Shown here: positions 48,066 to 57,648 of the stretch, in pieces | How the letters are laid out: every line of letters starts with the position of its first letter | Position numbering within the stretch: the stretch's first letter is position 1 | Assembly: GCF_900107815.1 (NCBI RefSeq) | Contig: NZ_FNRK01000001.1 | Location: forward strand, 62,001 to 126,000 | Length of the DNA: 64,000 bases | Direction: 5' to 3' | From: Eubacterium aggregans | Lineage (GTDB): Bacteria > Bacillota > Clostridia > Eubacteriales > Eubacteriaceae | The notes under the pieces: model-generated | The model's input: the letters and a program-made list of their open reading frames with translations, nothing else | Databases searched by the model: none | What the model was told of the DNA's origin: nothing | Position numbers and translations under genes: made by a program

Positions 48066-51000
48066 CTATTTCTTGGCCTCGGACCAGATTCTTTCCAAGG
48101 TGTCATAGAGCATCTGAGGGGCAATGGGTTTCGCTAAGTGGTAATTCATCCCGGCATACCTGGATTTTTCCATGTCCTCCTCAAAAGCGTTAGCACTCAT
48201 AGCCACTATGGGGATGGTCTTGGCCGTTTCTTTTTGCAGCTGGCGGATGGTCTTTGTCGCCGTAAGGCCATCCATCACCGGCATGCGGATATCCATCAGG
48301 ATCATATCGTAATAGCCCACCGGTGCCAGAGTAAACATCTCAATGGCCCGCAGCCCGTTTTCTGCTACCTCTACCGTAATTCCTTTGACTTCCAACAAAC
48401 GCCGGGCAACCTCCACATTGAGGATATGGTCTTCGACCAACAAAACACGCTTGCCTTTAAAGTCATAGCTCCTCGGTTTGATGGCCTCAATTTCCCTTTC
48501 CTTTTGATTGTAGATTTTTTCAAAGGTGGAGCAAAGGGAGGCCTTAAAGAGAGGTTTGGTCATGAGAAAATTGACCCCGGCCATCTTCGCTTCGGTCTCA
48601 ATGCTGGCCCAGTCATAGGCCGTCATAATGATGATGGTGACATCCGGGCCAACCAGTTGCCGAATCCGTCTGGTGGTTTCAATCCCATCCATTTCCGGCA
48701 TTTTCCAATCAATGAGGATCACATCGTAGGACTGTTGTCGCAATTGGCGTTTTTCAACTTTATCCAGGGCTTTCTGGCCACTTTCCACCCACTCTGCCAC
48801 CGCCCCCATTTCCTGGAAAATCCTTTGGGTCTGACGGCAGATTCCCACCTCATCATCCACGATGAGGATAGAGAGGCTGTTCCAATTAATTTGGCTTTTC
48901 AGTTGGTAGAGATGCTTTTTATCGGCATTGATTCCCAGGGTAATGTCAACCGTAAATTCAGTCCCTACCCCTTCGATGCTGTTAACGGCGATTGTTCCAC
49001 CCATCAGTTCTACCAGATTTTTGCAAATCGCCAACCCTAGCCCTGTCCCGCCATAGGGACTGGTGGAGCCGCTATGCTGCTGCTCAAAGGGATCAAAAAT
49101 CCTGGGCATAAAGGATTCGCTGATGCCAATGCCCGTATCGTTCACGGTAAAGCGCAAATGGGCTTTGCCATCGTTCACCCCGCTTTGATGGACTATAAAT
49201 TGCACCTTGCCCCCGGCTGGTGTGAATTTCACCGCATTAGAAATCAGGTTGATGATAATCTGCTGGAGCTTCATGGCATCGCCGAGATAACTCTGTTCCA
49301 CAAAGCTGGTGATCATACAGTCGTAGTCCACCTCTTTGCCGCTGGCCAACTCATAACCAATGGCATTAATGTCCGCAATAAATTCTTCAAAGGGGATTTC
49401 CTCCTCTTTGATGGTAATCTTGCCACTTTCAATACGGGACATATCTAAAATATCATTAATCAGGGACAGGAGGAACCGGGCGGAAATGCCGACCTTTGAG
49501 AGGTAGTCTGTCACCTGCTTGCGATCCTCCACATTTTGAGCTGCCAAGGCAGACATCCCGATAATGGCGTTCATCGGGGTCCGAATTTCGTGACTCATTC
49601 GGGATAAAAACTCGGTTTTAGCCACACTGGCCTGCTCCGCCTGCTTTAAAGCTTCCCGAAGAATCCCTTGCTGGCGCTCTTGTTGGAAAAACAGCTCGGT
49701 GACATCGGAACGAATCATGACAATACGGGTCCGACTTTCATCTAAGTAAGTATACTTCCACCGTTTCCGATATTCTTCTCCCTCTATTTCCACGCTAAAG
49801 GTACAGGAATAAGCATCATCTTTTTCCAAGCGTTGTTTAATGGTGGAGAGCGCAAAGGCTTCTCGGATCATTTCCCGCTGATCCGAAACGATATACTTGT
49901 CGATGGTGTTTCCCGTTGCTTCTTCATAATCCACCAAAATACCAGTACCATAGCGATGGCCAACCATGTTATGCCGCATACAGTACAGGGTTTCCTGAGC
50001 GGTATCGATGATCCCTAAAAACTCAAAATCGATATCGATCAAACGATTGATCAATAACTGGGTTGTTCGCTCCTGATCAATATCATAGGTGTACATAAAT
50101 GATTTGATATCGCCGCTTTCAGGGTCCTGGAAGGTCCGTACCATGGTATTGACCCAGATCACCCGCCCATCATGGCTTTTCCTCTGGTAATCCAGAGAGT
50201 AGCTGGTATCACCCTTTTCAAAGGCCTTCATTACCCGCTGGGCATTAAGCATATATCGGATGTGATCCTGTTCTTTTTGAGTATACCCAGTGGCTGCTAA
50301 AGCCTGAACGCCAACAGTGTAGGTCATCCCATCGTGGGATATCCCCACAGTATCCCGAGCCATATAACGCTCAACCCGGTCCTGGGTAAGATTACTCCGC
50401 ACTTTCACCAAAACATTGCCGGTGATATCCTGTTCTTGGAAATGAAGCTCATCGGAAAAGCGCTTCTTCGCATTCATAAATTCTGTAATATCTTCCCCCA
50501 CAGCGACACCGATAACCGGTTCACCTGCATTGGAAAAGATCGTCGAATACGTGATCCGCTGCCATTCCACGGGTGTTTTTAAGGTGTTGTAGCGGATGAT
50601 GGCGGTGGCTGAAGGTTGTCCCTGTTCTAAAGAGTGATGGAGCTTGATAAAATCCAATTCACTTTCTGGTGCAACATACCCCAGTTCTATAATTCGGGTG
50701 TATCCACCGGGTGAGGAAGCAAAAAAGCCGATGTTCTCTGCACCCTGATTGTTGGATTCACCCTGATTGTTGGATTGGTAAACCCCTGTTTGAATATCAT
50801 AGGTCCACATGGAAATACTGGTGGAGGAAATCGCCAGCTCCATCTGCTGCTTTTCTACCAGGGCCTTCATTTCCTGGGTGATATTCCGCCCAACACCAAT
50901 GGCATAGAGGGGTCTTCCGGTATCATCCCGAATAATGCTGTGACGAATCCGCTCACACCACCATCCCTTGCCATCCTCTGTTGCAAACCAGATATCTTCG

Positions 51001-51695
51001 CTAACGTTATCTTCCCCTTGACTGACACGCTCATACAACTGCCTGAAATCCTGGCGACTCTCCGGTTTGACAAACCCTGAATCTAAAACGGTCTGGATAA
51101 AGTTTTCAATCTTTTGGGGAAAACCGGCATGGGCCTTGACGGACTGGGGAAATTGGGTGAGACAATCCGAATAAATATCGTATCGCCAAATATTGACATC
51201 CGTATTATCCATGGCAATATCGTAGATCGCTTCCTTTTCCCGAAGCTTTTGTTCAATGGCCTTTTGCCTTGTAATATTGTGGAAGACGCATTGGAGAAGG
51301 GGTGCGCCGTCCTCTTCTCCAATGCGACATCCCTGAAGATGTACCCATACAATACTGCCATCCCGATGGGTCTTCCGAAAATCAAAATCCGCTACGGTAC
51401 CATCCTCTAATGCCCGATTAAGCTCTTTGACTACCCTGGCCGTATCCTCTGGGTGGGTCATCACTGCGGCATCCCCCTTAATACGCTCACGATACTCTTC
51501 TACCGTATAGCCCGTAAGCGCCGGAACCCCATCCGAGAAGTAAACCGTCTCGAAAATATCCGTCACCCGATAGATTGCCACTCCCCCGGGAATGGCATTA
51601 ATAATATTTTGTAGCTGGATCTGGTTGGCGTCAAAGTTTTTGGTTGCCGCTGATTCATGGGAGAACCGCTTCCCCCCTGTTTTCTTTTTATTCAT
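48066..51695 (-). CDS. Multi-PAS hybrid sensor histidine kinase with two receiver domains
   Basis: Protein of 1209 residues without membrane spans, so cytoplasmic. The first 680 residues hold several PAS-type domains. The kinase core has FLSRMSHEIRTPMNAIIGMS (phosphorylated histidine), the N-box NLISNAVKFTPAGG, and FDPFEQQHSG/GGTGLGLAICK. Two receiver domains follow, with phosphorylation sites in VILIDWKMPEMDG and MILMDIRMPVMDG. A TAG-free tandem 18-base repeat at 50741-50776 encodes SNNQGE twice inside a PAS domain. The start overlaps the stop of the upstream c-di-GMP gene. It is the last gene of the operon, and no Hpt or output regulator is encoded downstream. Confidence 0.92.
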   Translation of the reverse strand: MNKKKTGGKRFSHESAATKNFDANQIQLQNIINAIPGGVAIYRVTDIFETVYFSDGVPALTGYTVEEYRERIKGDAAVMTHPEDTARVVKELNRALEDGTVADFDFRKTHRDGSIVWVHLQGCRIGEEDGAPLLQCVFHNITRQKAIEQKLREKEAIYDIAMDNTDVNIWRYDIYSDCLTQFPQSVKAHAGFPQKIENFIQTVLDSGFVKPESRQDFRQLYERVSQGEDNVSEDIWFATEDGKGWWCERIRHSIIRDDTGRPLYAIGVGRNITQEMKALVEKQQMELAISSTSISMWTYDIQTGVYQSNNQGESNNQGAENIGFFASSPGGYTRIIELGYVAPESELDFIKLHHSLEQGQPSATAIIRYNTLKTPVEWQRITYSTIFSNAGEPVIGVAVGEDITEFMNAKKRFSDELHFQEQDITGNVLVKVRSNLTQDRVERYMARDTVGISHDGMTYTVGVQALAATGYTQKEQDHIRYMLNAQRVMKAFEKGDTSYSLDYQRKSHDGRVIWVNTMVRTFQDPESGDIKSFMYTYDIDQERTTQLLINRLIDIDFEFLGIIDTAQETLYCMRHNMVGHRYGTGILVDYEEATGNTIDKYIVSDQREMIREAFALSTIKQRLEKDDAYSCTFSVEIEGEEYRKRWKYTYLDESRTRIVMIRSDVTELFFQQERQQGILREALKQAEQASVAKTEFLSRMSHEIRTPMNAIIGMSALAAQNVEDRKQVTDYLSKVGISARFLLSLINDILDMSRIESGKITIKEEEIPFEEFIADINAIGYELASGKEVDYDCMITSFVEQSYLGDAMKLQQIIINLISNAVKFTPAGGKVQFIVHQSGVNDGKAHLRFTVNDTGIGISESFMPRIFDPFEQQHSGSTSPYGGTGLGLAICKNLVELMGGTIAVNSIEGVGTEFTVDITLGINADKKHLYQLKSQINWNSLSILIVDDEVGICRQTQRIFQEMGAVAEWVESGQKALDKVEKRQLRQQSYDVILIDWKMPEMDGIETTRRIRQLVGPDVTIIIMTAYDWASIETEAKMAGVNFLMTKPLFKASLCSTFEKIYNQKEREIEAIKPRSYDFKGKRVLLVEDHILNVEVARRLLEVKGITVEVAENGLRAIEMFTLAPVGYYDMILMDIRMPVMDGLTATKTIRQLQKETAKTIPIVAMSANAFEEDMEKSRYAGMNYHLAKPIAPQMLYDTLERIWSEAKK

Positions 51696-54243
51696 ACTGA
51701 GTGTTTACCTCCCTAGAGATTGGTGAATCCGAAACAAAATCGGTTAGATCGAACACCATCTGAATACGGGCTTTTTGGCCATAATAGTTAATCCGTTTAT
51801 CCTTCAACAAAAATGGCCGTTTGAGAATCGGATGCTCACAGGTCCAACGGTAAAAGTCATTCTCTGAAAGTTTATCCCGAATACAAAAGGGACAAGGCGA
51901 CTGGCGTTTTTGGATCACTTCATAACATTTTTTCCCATGATAATCAGCCGTCTCAAATAAAGCCATGGCCGCACGGCTCATATAGAGAACCTCGTCCGTC
52001 TCTTCACTAAAGATGGATACTGCATTATCCAGCACATCAATGAGCCATTCCCGGTTAAAAATTGGCTCTGGAGCATTCACCATAAGGTATTCGCCGTAAA
52101 GGGTGGCAATGTTTTCTCCCTGATATTTGGAATTAGCCAGTGCCGCTTCTGCTTTTTGATAAAGATCCTCAAAGGATTCCCTCTGCCCCTGGCTAATGGC
52201 AATCCCAAGGGAACAGACCAAATGGACCCCGGATTCACCCAAAAAAATACGGGCTATGGTATGACACAAATCCTGACATTTTTTGAGGATAAAGTCTTCC
52301 GAGGGCATATCCTCTAAAAAGATACAAAATTCCTCACCACCATAGCGTCCGATGAAATCAACCTTCCTGAAAAAGCGTTTGAGGGCCTCCGAAAGCTTAA
52401 GGATCGCCTGGTCGCCATAATGATGCCCCAGCCCATCGTTAATCTCTTTGAAGTTTTCCAGTTCAAGCATGACGAGGGTTTTAAGAGACGCTCCCCCCTC
52501 AGTGAGGACATGGCTGATTTTTTCTACAATGGCCTGACGGTTATATAGCCGGGTAAAGGGATCCAGCTGGGCTTGGACCGCAGTGTTTTCATAAACCCGG
52601 GCGATTTCCTGGATGCGCTGCTTGGCTTCCATCACATTGAGTACCCGGCGCAATGCTACCTCGGGAATGAAGGGCTTAGTGATACAATCGTTGGCCCCGA
52701 TGGCTATGGTATGAATTTGTTGCTCCACAGAATCATCTGCCGTAATCATAATCACAGGAATATCCATCAGTACTTCATGCGTGCTCCGATATTCCATGAA
52801 CGCTAAGCCATCCATTTGGGGCATCATAATATCCAGCAGGATCAAGTCGATGGTATTCTGCTTTTCGGATAGGACCTCTAGGGCCTCTTTTCCGTTGGAT
52901 GCTTCAAAAACGGTAAAATATGGATCAATCAGCGTCCGCAAGATTATCCGGCTGGATTCTTCATCATCGACAATTAAAACCTGATGGGTCTGATTTCCCC
53001 CACTCTCCGCTGATTTTTTGTATTTCTTCAGCTCGGCTTCAATTTTCTTTTGACCTGTAATATCGGCCAATGTCCCCATCAGGATATGTTTATTTCCCAG
53101 GGAGCTGATGTACTTTAGTTTGAAGTCCACCCATCGCGGGGGGTGATCTTCTGTTTTTAAGCAAAATTCACATTCACCATAATCCTGGGTATGAATGGCC
53201 GTCTCAAATGATGTCATGACTGCCGCCTGATGTCCCGACGAAACCAGCTTAAGGGGATTGCGCCGACTCATCGCATGGTCCGCTTCAAAAAGCTGATCAA
53301 AGGCTTTGTTCACCCGGAGAATATCAATATGACCATTATCAAACTCACAAATACAGGAGGCCTGGATGGCATTAAAAAATAAAATCTCCATTTGCGGGTT
53401 GGATGCCCACAACGCATCTGCTTCAAAAACTGGAGCATCCACGGAAACTACTGCATTATCTTCCTTTGCCAAGAGCGCTTCATAATCAACAACAGGCATG
53501 GGGCGACCATAATGGTAACCCTGTGCATATTCACAGCCAATGCTTCGCAAGAATTCGGCCTGATGCCCATCCTCTACCCCTTCGGCAACAGTGGGTATTC
53601 CCAGCCATTTGGCCATGCGGACAATCGAAGCAATGATGTTTTCTGCCCGACCGGAATGATCGGCATCCCTTAAAAACCCCAAGTCAATTTTCAGAATATC
53701 GATCTCAATGTTTTTCAACATATTCAGGGAGGAATATCCAGACCCAAAATCATCCATATGAATGGGAAACCCTTTCGCCCGAAGGCGATGGATTACGTCC
53801 TGCATGATCTGAGGGTTTTCCATATAAGCGGATTCCGTTAGTTCTAGCTGTAAAAAACCCGCTGGTATATGGTACGTATCCACCAGCTTACAGAGGTTTT
53901 CCACCAGATTCGGATTGTAGAAATTAACCTGGGAAACATTCACTGAGACAGGAACAGGCTGACACCCCTCGCTAAGCCATTTGGCCAGGAATCCACAGGT
54001 TTTTTCCCAAACATAATAATCTAGCCGGGCAATAAAACCGTTGGCCTCGAAGACCGGAATAAAATCCCCGGGAGAAATCATTCCCTTTTGGGGATGATTC
54101 CAACGTACCAGGGCTTCTGCTCCACTTAAGTTTCCCGTCATCAGATTGTATTTTGGTTGGAAATAAACACAAAATTGCCCGCCCTCAAGGGCTGACAGCA
54201 TCTCATTGACCATTTCCTGCTCCAACTCCAACTCATGACTCAT
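51688..54243 (-). CDS. EAL-PAS-REC-GGDEF cyclic-di-GMP protein
   Basis: Protein of 851 residues with an unusual domain order. An EAL phosphodiesterase domain is first (about 15-255) with EALVRW, LELTES and the DDFGSGYSS loop intact. A PAS-like segment follows (285-400), then a receiver domain (about 425-540, LILLDIMMPQMDG), then a GGDEF domain (about 560-715) with GRYGGEEFCIFL, an active-type motif. The last 130 residues are PAS-like with the cysteine pair SPCPFCIRD. It could both make and break c-di-GMP. It lies six bases after the REC-GGDEF gene and overlaps the hybrid kinase gene. Confidence 0.88.
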   Translation of the reverse strand: MSHELELEQEMVNEMLSALEGGQFCVYFQPKYNLMTGNLSGAEALVRWNHPQKGMISPGDFIPVFEANGFIARLDYYVWEKTCGFLAKWLSEGCQPVPVSVNVSQVNFYNPNLVENLCKLVDTYHIPAGFLQLELTESAYMENPQIMQDVIHRLRAKGFPIHMDDFGSGYSSLNMLKNIEIDILKIDLGFLRDADHSGRAENIIASIVRMAKWLGIPTVAEGVEDGHQAEFLRSIGCEYAQGYHYGRPMPVVDYEALLAKEDNAVVSVDAPVFEADALWASNPQMEILFFNAIQASCICEFDNGHIDILRVNKAFDQLFEADHAMSRRNPLKLVSSGHQAAVMTSFETAIHTQDYGECEFCLKTEDHPPRWVDFKLKYISSLGNKHILMGTLADITGQKKIEAELKKYKKSAESGGNQTHQVLIVDDEESSRIILRTLIDPYFTVFEASNGKEALEVLSEKQNTIDLILLDIMMPQMDGLAFMEYRSTHEVLMDIPVIMITADDSVEQQIHTIAIGANDCITKPFIPEVALRRVLNVMEAKQRIQEIARVYENTAVQAQLDPFTRLYNRQAIVEKISHVLTEGGASLKTLVMLELENFKEINDGLGHHYGDQAILKLSEALKRFFRKVDFIGRYGGEEFCIFLEDMPSEDFILKKCQDLCHTIARIFLGESGVHLVCSLGIAISQGQRESFEDLYQKAEAALANSKYQGENIATLYGEYLMVNAPEPIFNREWLIDVLDNAVSIFSEETDEVLYMSRAAMALFETADYHGKKCYEVIQKRQSPCPFCIRDKLSENDFYRWTCEHPILKRPFLLKDKRINYYGQKARIQMVFDLTDFVSDSPISREVNTQYE

Positions 54244-54249
54244 GGCAGG

Positions 54250-55131
54250 TTAGTAGACGGCAATGTGGTTCATATAATTGCCTTTACAGGTCCGAGCGGC
54301 CAAAGTGGCCCGGTCCAGCATAATCCCAACAGGTAAAGTATAGTCGTCCAAATAATAAATCCCAAAGGAGGGAATGATATTAAAGTCACTTTGATAAGCC
54401 CCGAAGAACTCAACAAACCGACCGATCATCTGCTCTAGCCCATCTTTTGCTGTATAAGCCACACAAACGGCAAAAATATCAGCCTCCATCCGCCCATAGA
54501 CGCCTAAAGGATAATCTTTCATCAGCTTTTTAAGCTGTTCAGCCAGATATTTGAGGAATGCATCCCCTGCCTCATCCCCATAAAAAGCATTGAACAGCTG
54601 GAACCGGTCGATATCGAAACGAATAAAGGCAAAGGGATACTCCGGGTTGGCCTCCAAAAGCTCCCGGGTCGCTGTGGAAAATTTTGATTTATTGTAGATA
54701 TCCGTCAGCGTATCGTATTCCGCCAGATACTTCAAACGCTCAAAAGCGGCCATTTGGCTCCGCTCAATAACGTGGCGCAAACGAAACTTTAAAATCTCTG
54801 GAATGTAGGGCTTAAACACAAAATCCCATGCCCCTAAGCTGAGTGCATGCTTTTCATCCTCTTGATTATTGCTCCCAGTGGATACGATAATCGGAGTATC
54901 TTTAAATTCCGGGATCTCTTTGATTTTGGACATGAAGGCAAAGCCATCCATGACTGGCATGACAAGGTCTAAGATAACGGCTGCGGTCTGGGGATTCGCC
55001 TGTAACATGGCCAAACCCTCTTCCCCATTCTGGGCCTCGAGCACGTTGTATTCATCTTCTAATATTTTATAAAGGACCTTGCGATTAACAATGTTGTCTT
55101 CAATGACTAAAACAGTATTTGTAGACGGCAT
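54250..55131 (-). CDS. Response regulator with degenerate GGDEF domain
   Basis: Protein of 293 residues. Residues 1-125 are a receiver domain with VIEDNIVNRKV, the phosphorylation site in AAVILDLVMPVMDG and the conserved lysine in FVFKPYIPE. Residues about 135-293 are GGDEF-like (YDTLTDIYNKSKF, FDIDRFQLFN), but the signature that should read GGDEF is GRMEADIF, so synthesis of c-di-GMP is unlikely. It may be a c-di-GMP or GTP sensor. Its ATG lies inside the 3' end of a truncated KdpD-like gene. Confidence 0.87.
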   Translation of the reverse strand: MPSTNTVLVIEDNIVNRKVLYKILEDEYNVLEAQNGEEGLAMLQANPQTAAVILDLVMPVMDGFAFMSKIKEIPEFKDTPIIVSTGSNNQEDEKHALSLGAWDFVFKPYIPEILKFRLRHVIERSQMAAFERLKYLAEYDTLTDIYNKSKFSTATRELLEANPEYPFAFIRFDIDRFQLFNAFYGDEAGDAFLKYLAEQLKKLMKDYPLGVYGRMEADIFAVCVAYTAKDGLEQMIGRFVEFFGAYQSDFNIIPSFGIYYLDDYTLPVGIMLDRATLAARTCKGNYMNHIAVY

Positions 55132-55891
55132 TGCCCAAAAGGTTTAAAAGCACCTGCTCCATCAGCCGGGCATCCATGGGCACAAAAAGAATCTCTTCGG
55201 GCATTTCCGTCTGGATAATGTGGTCCGGTGCCCGGGCTGCCGCCAAAACCACGGCACTTCCAATGATTTCCTCCGCCACCTCCGGGGTTCGGATCAAGGT
55301 AGCGCCGTCATCCTGGAGCCGGGTCAGGCTCAGTACATTTTCCACCATCTCCTGGAGCCAGTTGGCGTCCTGATGGATTCCCTCTGCCATGGCATAACGG
55401 GGATCTGTCCTTTCGGTCATTTGCAAAATCATTTCTGAGGTTCCTTTAATCCCCGTCAGAGGGGTACGCAGATCATGGGAGATGGATCGCAGCAGCTGAT
55501 TCCGATAATGCTCGCGCTTCGCCTCCGCTTCCACCTGGATACTCTCCTGAAGCCGGACATTCATGGCCGATATGATAATTGCTGTTGCCGTCATAATAAA
55601 AAAGGTAATCCAGTAGGTGGGGTCATCCACCGAAAAGGAATGGAAGGGACTGGTAAAAAAATAGTTAAAAGCGGCGGTTGCCAAAACGGCAGCAATAATG
55701 CCCCAGAGATACCCCGGAGTCAATCGGGAGATGAGGATTACAGACAAAATGTAAACAACCACCATATTTGTTTCAGAAATACCCATGCTCCGCAACCAAA
55801 ATCCCAAAGCGGTGGCGATCACTAAACCCAGAATAATAATCAGGAACGCCCGAATTTGCTGATGATGCCCTTGGTCCTCTCTCACCTCCAT
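55100..55891 (-). CDS. Truncated KdpD-like sensor kinase lacking its ATPase domain
   Basis: Protein of 263 residues. It has the DUF4118 four-span membrane region of KdpD (TNMVVVYILSVILISRLTPG, YFFTSPFHSFSVDDP) and a HisKA domain with the phosphorylated histidine in LRSISHDLRTPLTG. It continues to the N-box VLLNLLGNAV and then stops after YKYCFSH, exactly where the start codon of the next gene begins. The G1, F and G2 boxes are absent, so it cannot bind ATP as a normal kinase. The N-terminal KdpD and USP domains are missing too. It looks like the product of a deletion that joined kdpD to the REC-GGDEF gene, or a phosphotransfer remnant. Confidence 0.78.
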   Translation of the reverse strand: MEVREDQGHHQQIRAFLIIILGLVIATALGFWLRSMGISETNMVVVYILSVILISRLTPGYLWGIIAAVLATAAFNYFFTSPFHSFSVDDPTYWITFFIMTATAIIISAMNVRLQESIQVEAEAKREHYRNQLLRSISHDLRTPLTGIKGTSEMILQMTERTDPRYAMAEGIHQDANWLQEMVENVLSLTRLQDDGATLIRTPEVAEEIIGSAVVLAAARAPDHIIQTEMPEEILFVPMDARLMEQVLLNLLGNAVYKYCFSH

Positions 55892-56018
55892 ACTGCACTC
55901 CCTTCTCTTTATTTTCCTATTTTATCAAATTTTATCAAAAAAATATCTCAATCGATTAAAAATCTATACCTCTCCTTTGAAATTCTTCTTTTTCTTAAAG
56001 ATTAAATCCATTTGAAGG

Positions 56019-56027
56019 TGCTATAAT
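56019..56027 (+). promoter_or_regulatory. Extended -10 promoter of the MATE gene
   Basis: TGCTATAAT is a clean extended -10 element, 53 bases before the start codon. The -35 position holds no good hexamer. The rest of 55892-56070 is AT-rich with short TTTTATCAAA repeats and nothing else recognisable. Confidence 0.6.
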
Positions 56028-56079
56028 AGCTTCAATTCAGTAAGTTCTTCTTAAATTCTAAGGAAATCGGGTGGATGCG

Positions 56080-57444
56080 ATGCCTCTTTTAAATGAAAAG
56101 CCTAAGTCATTACTCTTTAAGTTTATCACTGCTTCATTAATTGGCGCCCTGATGATTTCGCTTTACAGCTTTATCGATATTATTTTTATTTCTATAATTG
56201 AAGGTTCCATTGCAGGGATCATCCTCAGCCGGACAATCCCACTTTGGATGATTATCAACGGCTTTGGCTACCTCTTTGGTATTGGCGGCTCTATTTTAAC
56301 GGCGGTAGCCGCTGGCCGAGGAGATGACAATGAGGCCAACCAATACTTCATGGTCACCATGATTGCAGCGGTGATTCTCTCGGTCACTCTGTGGTTTAGC
56401 TTTAATTTCTTTCAAGACTCCATTTTATCCTTTTTAAGTGGTGGGGACCTTGCCATTCTTCAGCTCATTCGCCTTTATACCTTTTATATGCGGCTAGGCT
56501 TTCCGGTCTATATTCTTTTTATTACGACCGCCTGTTTCGTACGATATGACAATTCCCCCTACTGGGTTGTCTTGGCCACAGTCGTTGCCTCGGTCTTTAA
56601 TATCTTTGGAGACTATTTTTTCACCTTTGTTCTGGAATTGGGCATCGTGGGTATTGGCCTTTCCACCACCCTCTCCCAAATCATCGGCCTCATTATTCTG
56701 ATGCTCCACTTTTTTTCCTCCCGTTGCACCATCCACCTTGTGGATATGACCCATTTTGGGCACAAGCTGTGGAATATTATAAAAACAGGGGCCCCCACCT
56801 TCATCAGCTATTGCTCCTTTGGGACCCTTGTCGCCTTGCTCATTATCGTCTCCAAGGCCAAGGGCACCCTCCCCGAGGCCTATTACTACGCCATTCCCAT
56901 TTCCAGCTTTATCTGGAATATTTTAACGGTAATGCGTTCCTACGCCTTCGCCATTGGCCGCGCCACCACCCCCTTGTTGGCTAAAAACTACGGTGCGGGG
57001 CTAAGGACCCGGGTATCCGCTTTAAACCGTCGAACCATTGCTATCTGCTTTGTGATCTGCGGTATCGTCGCTGCCACTCTCTGCTTTTTCCCCAAGGAGG
57101 TTACTAATTTATTTATCCAAAGCACCCATCCTGAGATGGATGCCATGATTCCAGTTATTTTCAGGCAGTTATCCCTGGCCTTTATTTTTACCTTCTACAA
57201 TATTTATGTGATTTATTACTATCAATGCATCCTTCGTCCGGGGAAAGCCCTCCTGCTAAGCCTCCTCCAGGGTATTATTCTTCCGGGATTATGCGTTACC
57301 CTCATACCCACACTCTTTGGAATGTACGCCCTAAGCTACAGCATCCCAATTTCAGAATTCTTGGCCACCCTGATTATTACGACCTCTTTACTCCTCGATT
57401 ACCGACGCACCGCTCTGGTTCCTGATTATATGTCAAAGGCTTAG
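56080..57444 (+). CDS. MATE-family efflux transporter
   Basis: Membrane protein of 454 residues with twelve predicted spans, the normal size for the family. It starts with LLFKFITASLIGALMISLYSF and has the pattern PLWMIINGFGYLFGIGGSILTA, typical of the clostridial MATE branch with a duplicated six-span fold. MATE proteins export cationic drugs and metabolites with Na+ or H+. The ATG at 56080 is preferred over GTG 56071; AAGGAAA lies upstream. A strong terminator follows. The gene stands alone and its substrate is unknown. Confidence 0.88.
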   Translation: MPLLNEKPKSLLFKFITASLIGALMISLYSFIDIIFISIIEGSIAGIILSRTIPLWMIINGFGYLFGIGGSILTAVAAGRGDDNEANQYFMVTMIAAVILSVTLWFSFNFFQDSILSFLSGGDLAILQLIRLYTFYMRLGFPVYILFITTACFVRYDNSPYWVVLATVVASVFNIFGDYFFTFVLELGIVGIGLSTTLSQIIGLIILMLHFFSSRCTIHLVDMTHFGHKLWNIIKTGAPTFISYCSFGTLVALLIIVSKAKGTLPEAYYYAIPISSFIWNILTVMRSYAFAIGRATTPLLAKNYGAGLRTRVSALNRRTIAICFVICGIVAATLCFFPKEVTNLFIQSTHPEMDAMIPVIFRQLSLAFIFTFYNIYVIYYYQCILRPGKALLLSLLQGIILPGLCVTLIPTLFGMYALSYSIPISEFLATLIITTSLLLDYRRTALVPDYMSKA

Positions 57445-57465
57445 TTCCGGCAATCCCTTTCTTTC

Positions 57466-57512
57466 GCCAACAAAAAAACAGAATCAGCGAACTGTTCTGT
57501 TTTTTTGTTGGC
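57466..57512 (+). terminator. Terminator of the MATE gene
   Basis: GCCAACAAAAAAACAGAA pairs perfectly with TTCTGTTTTTTTGTTGGC around a 10-base loop, and the descending arm contains seven T. It lies 22 bases past the stop codon. Confidence 0.88.
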
Positions 57513-57648
57513 ACATGGGGCTACCCCATGCGACTTTAGGCTATGTAGCATTCCGACATTCTCTTTCTTACTTAGGTTTAAGTATACCGATCGCACACCC
57601 AAATCACAAGTCCGAATTTATCGCAGATTTTTACCATTTTTGCATCGT

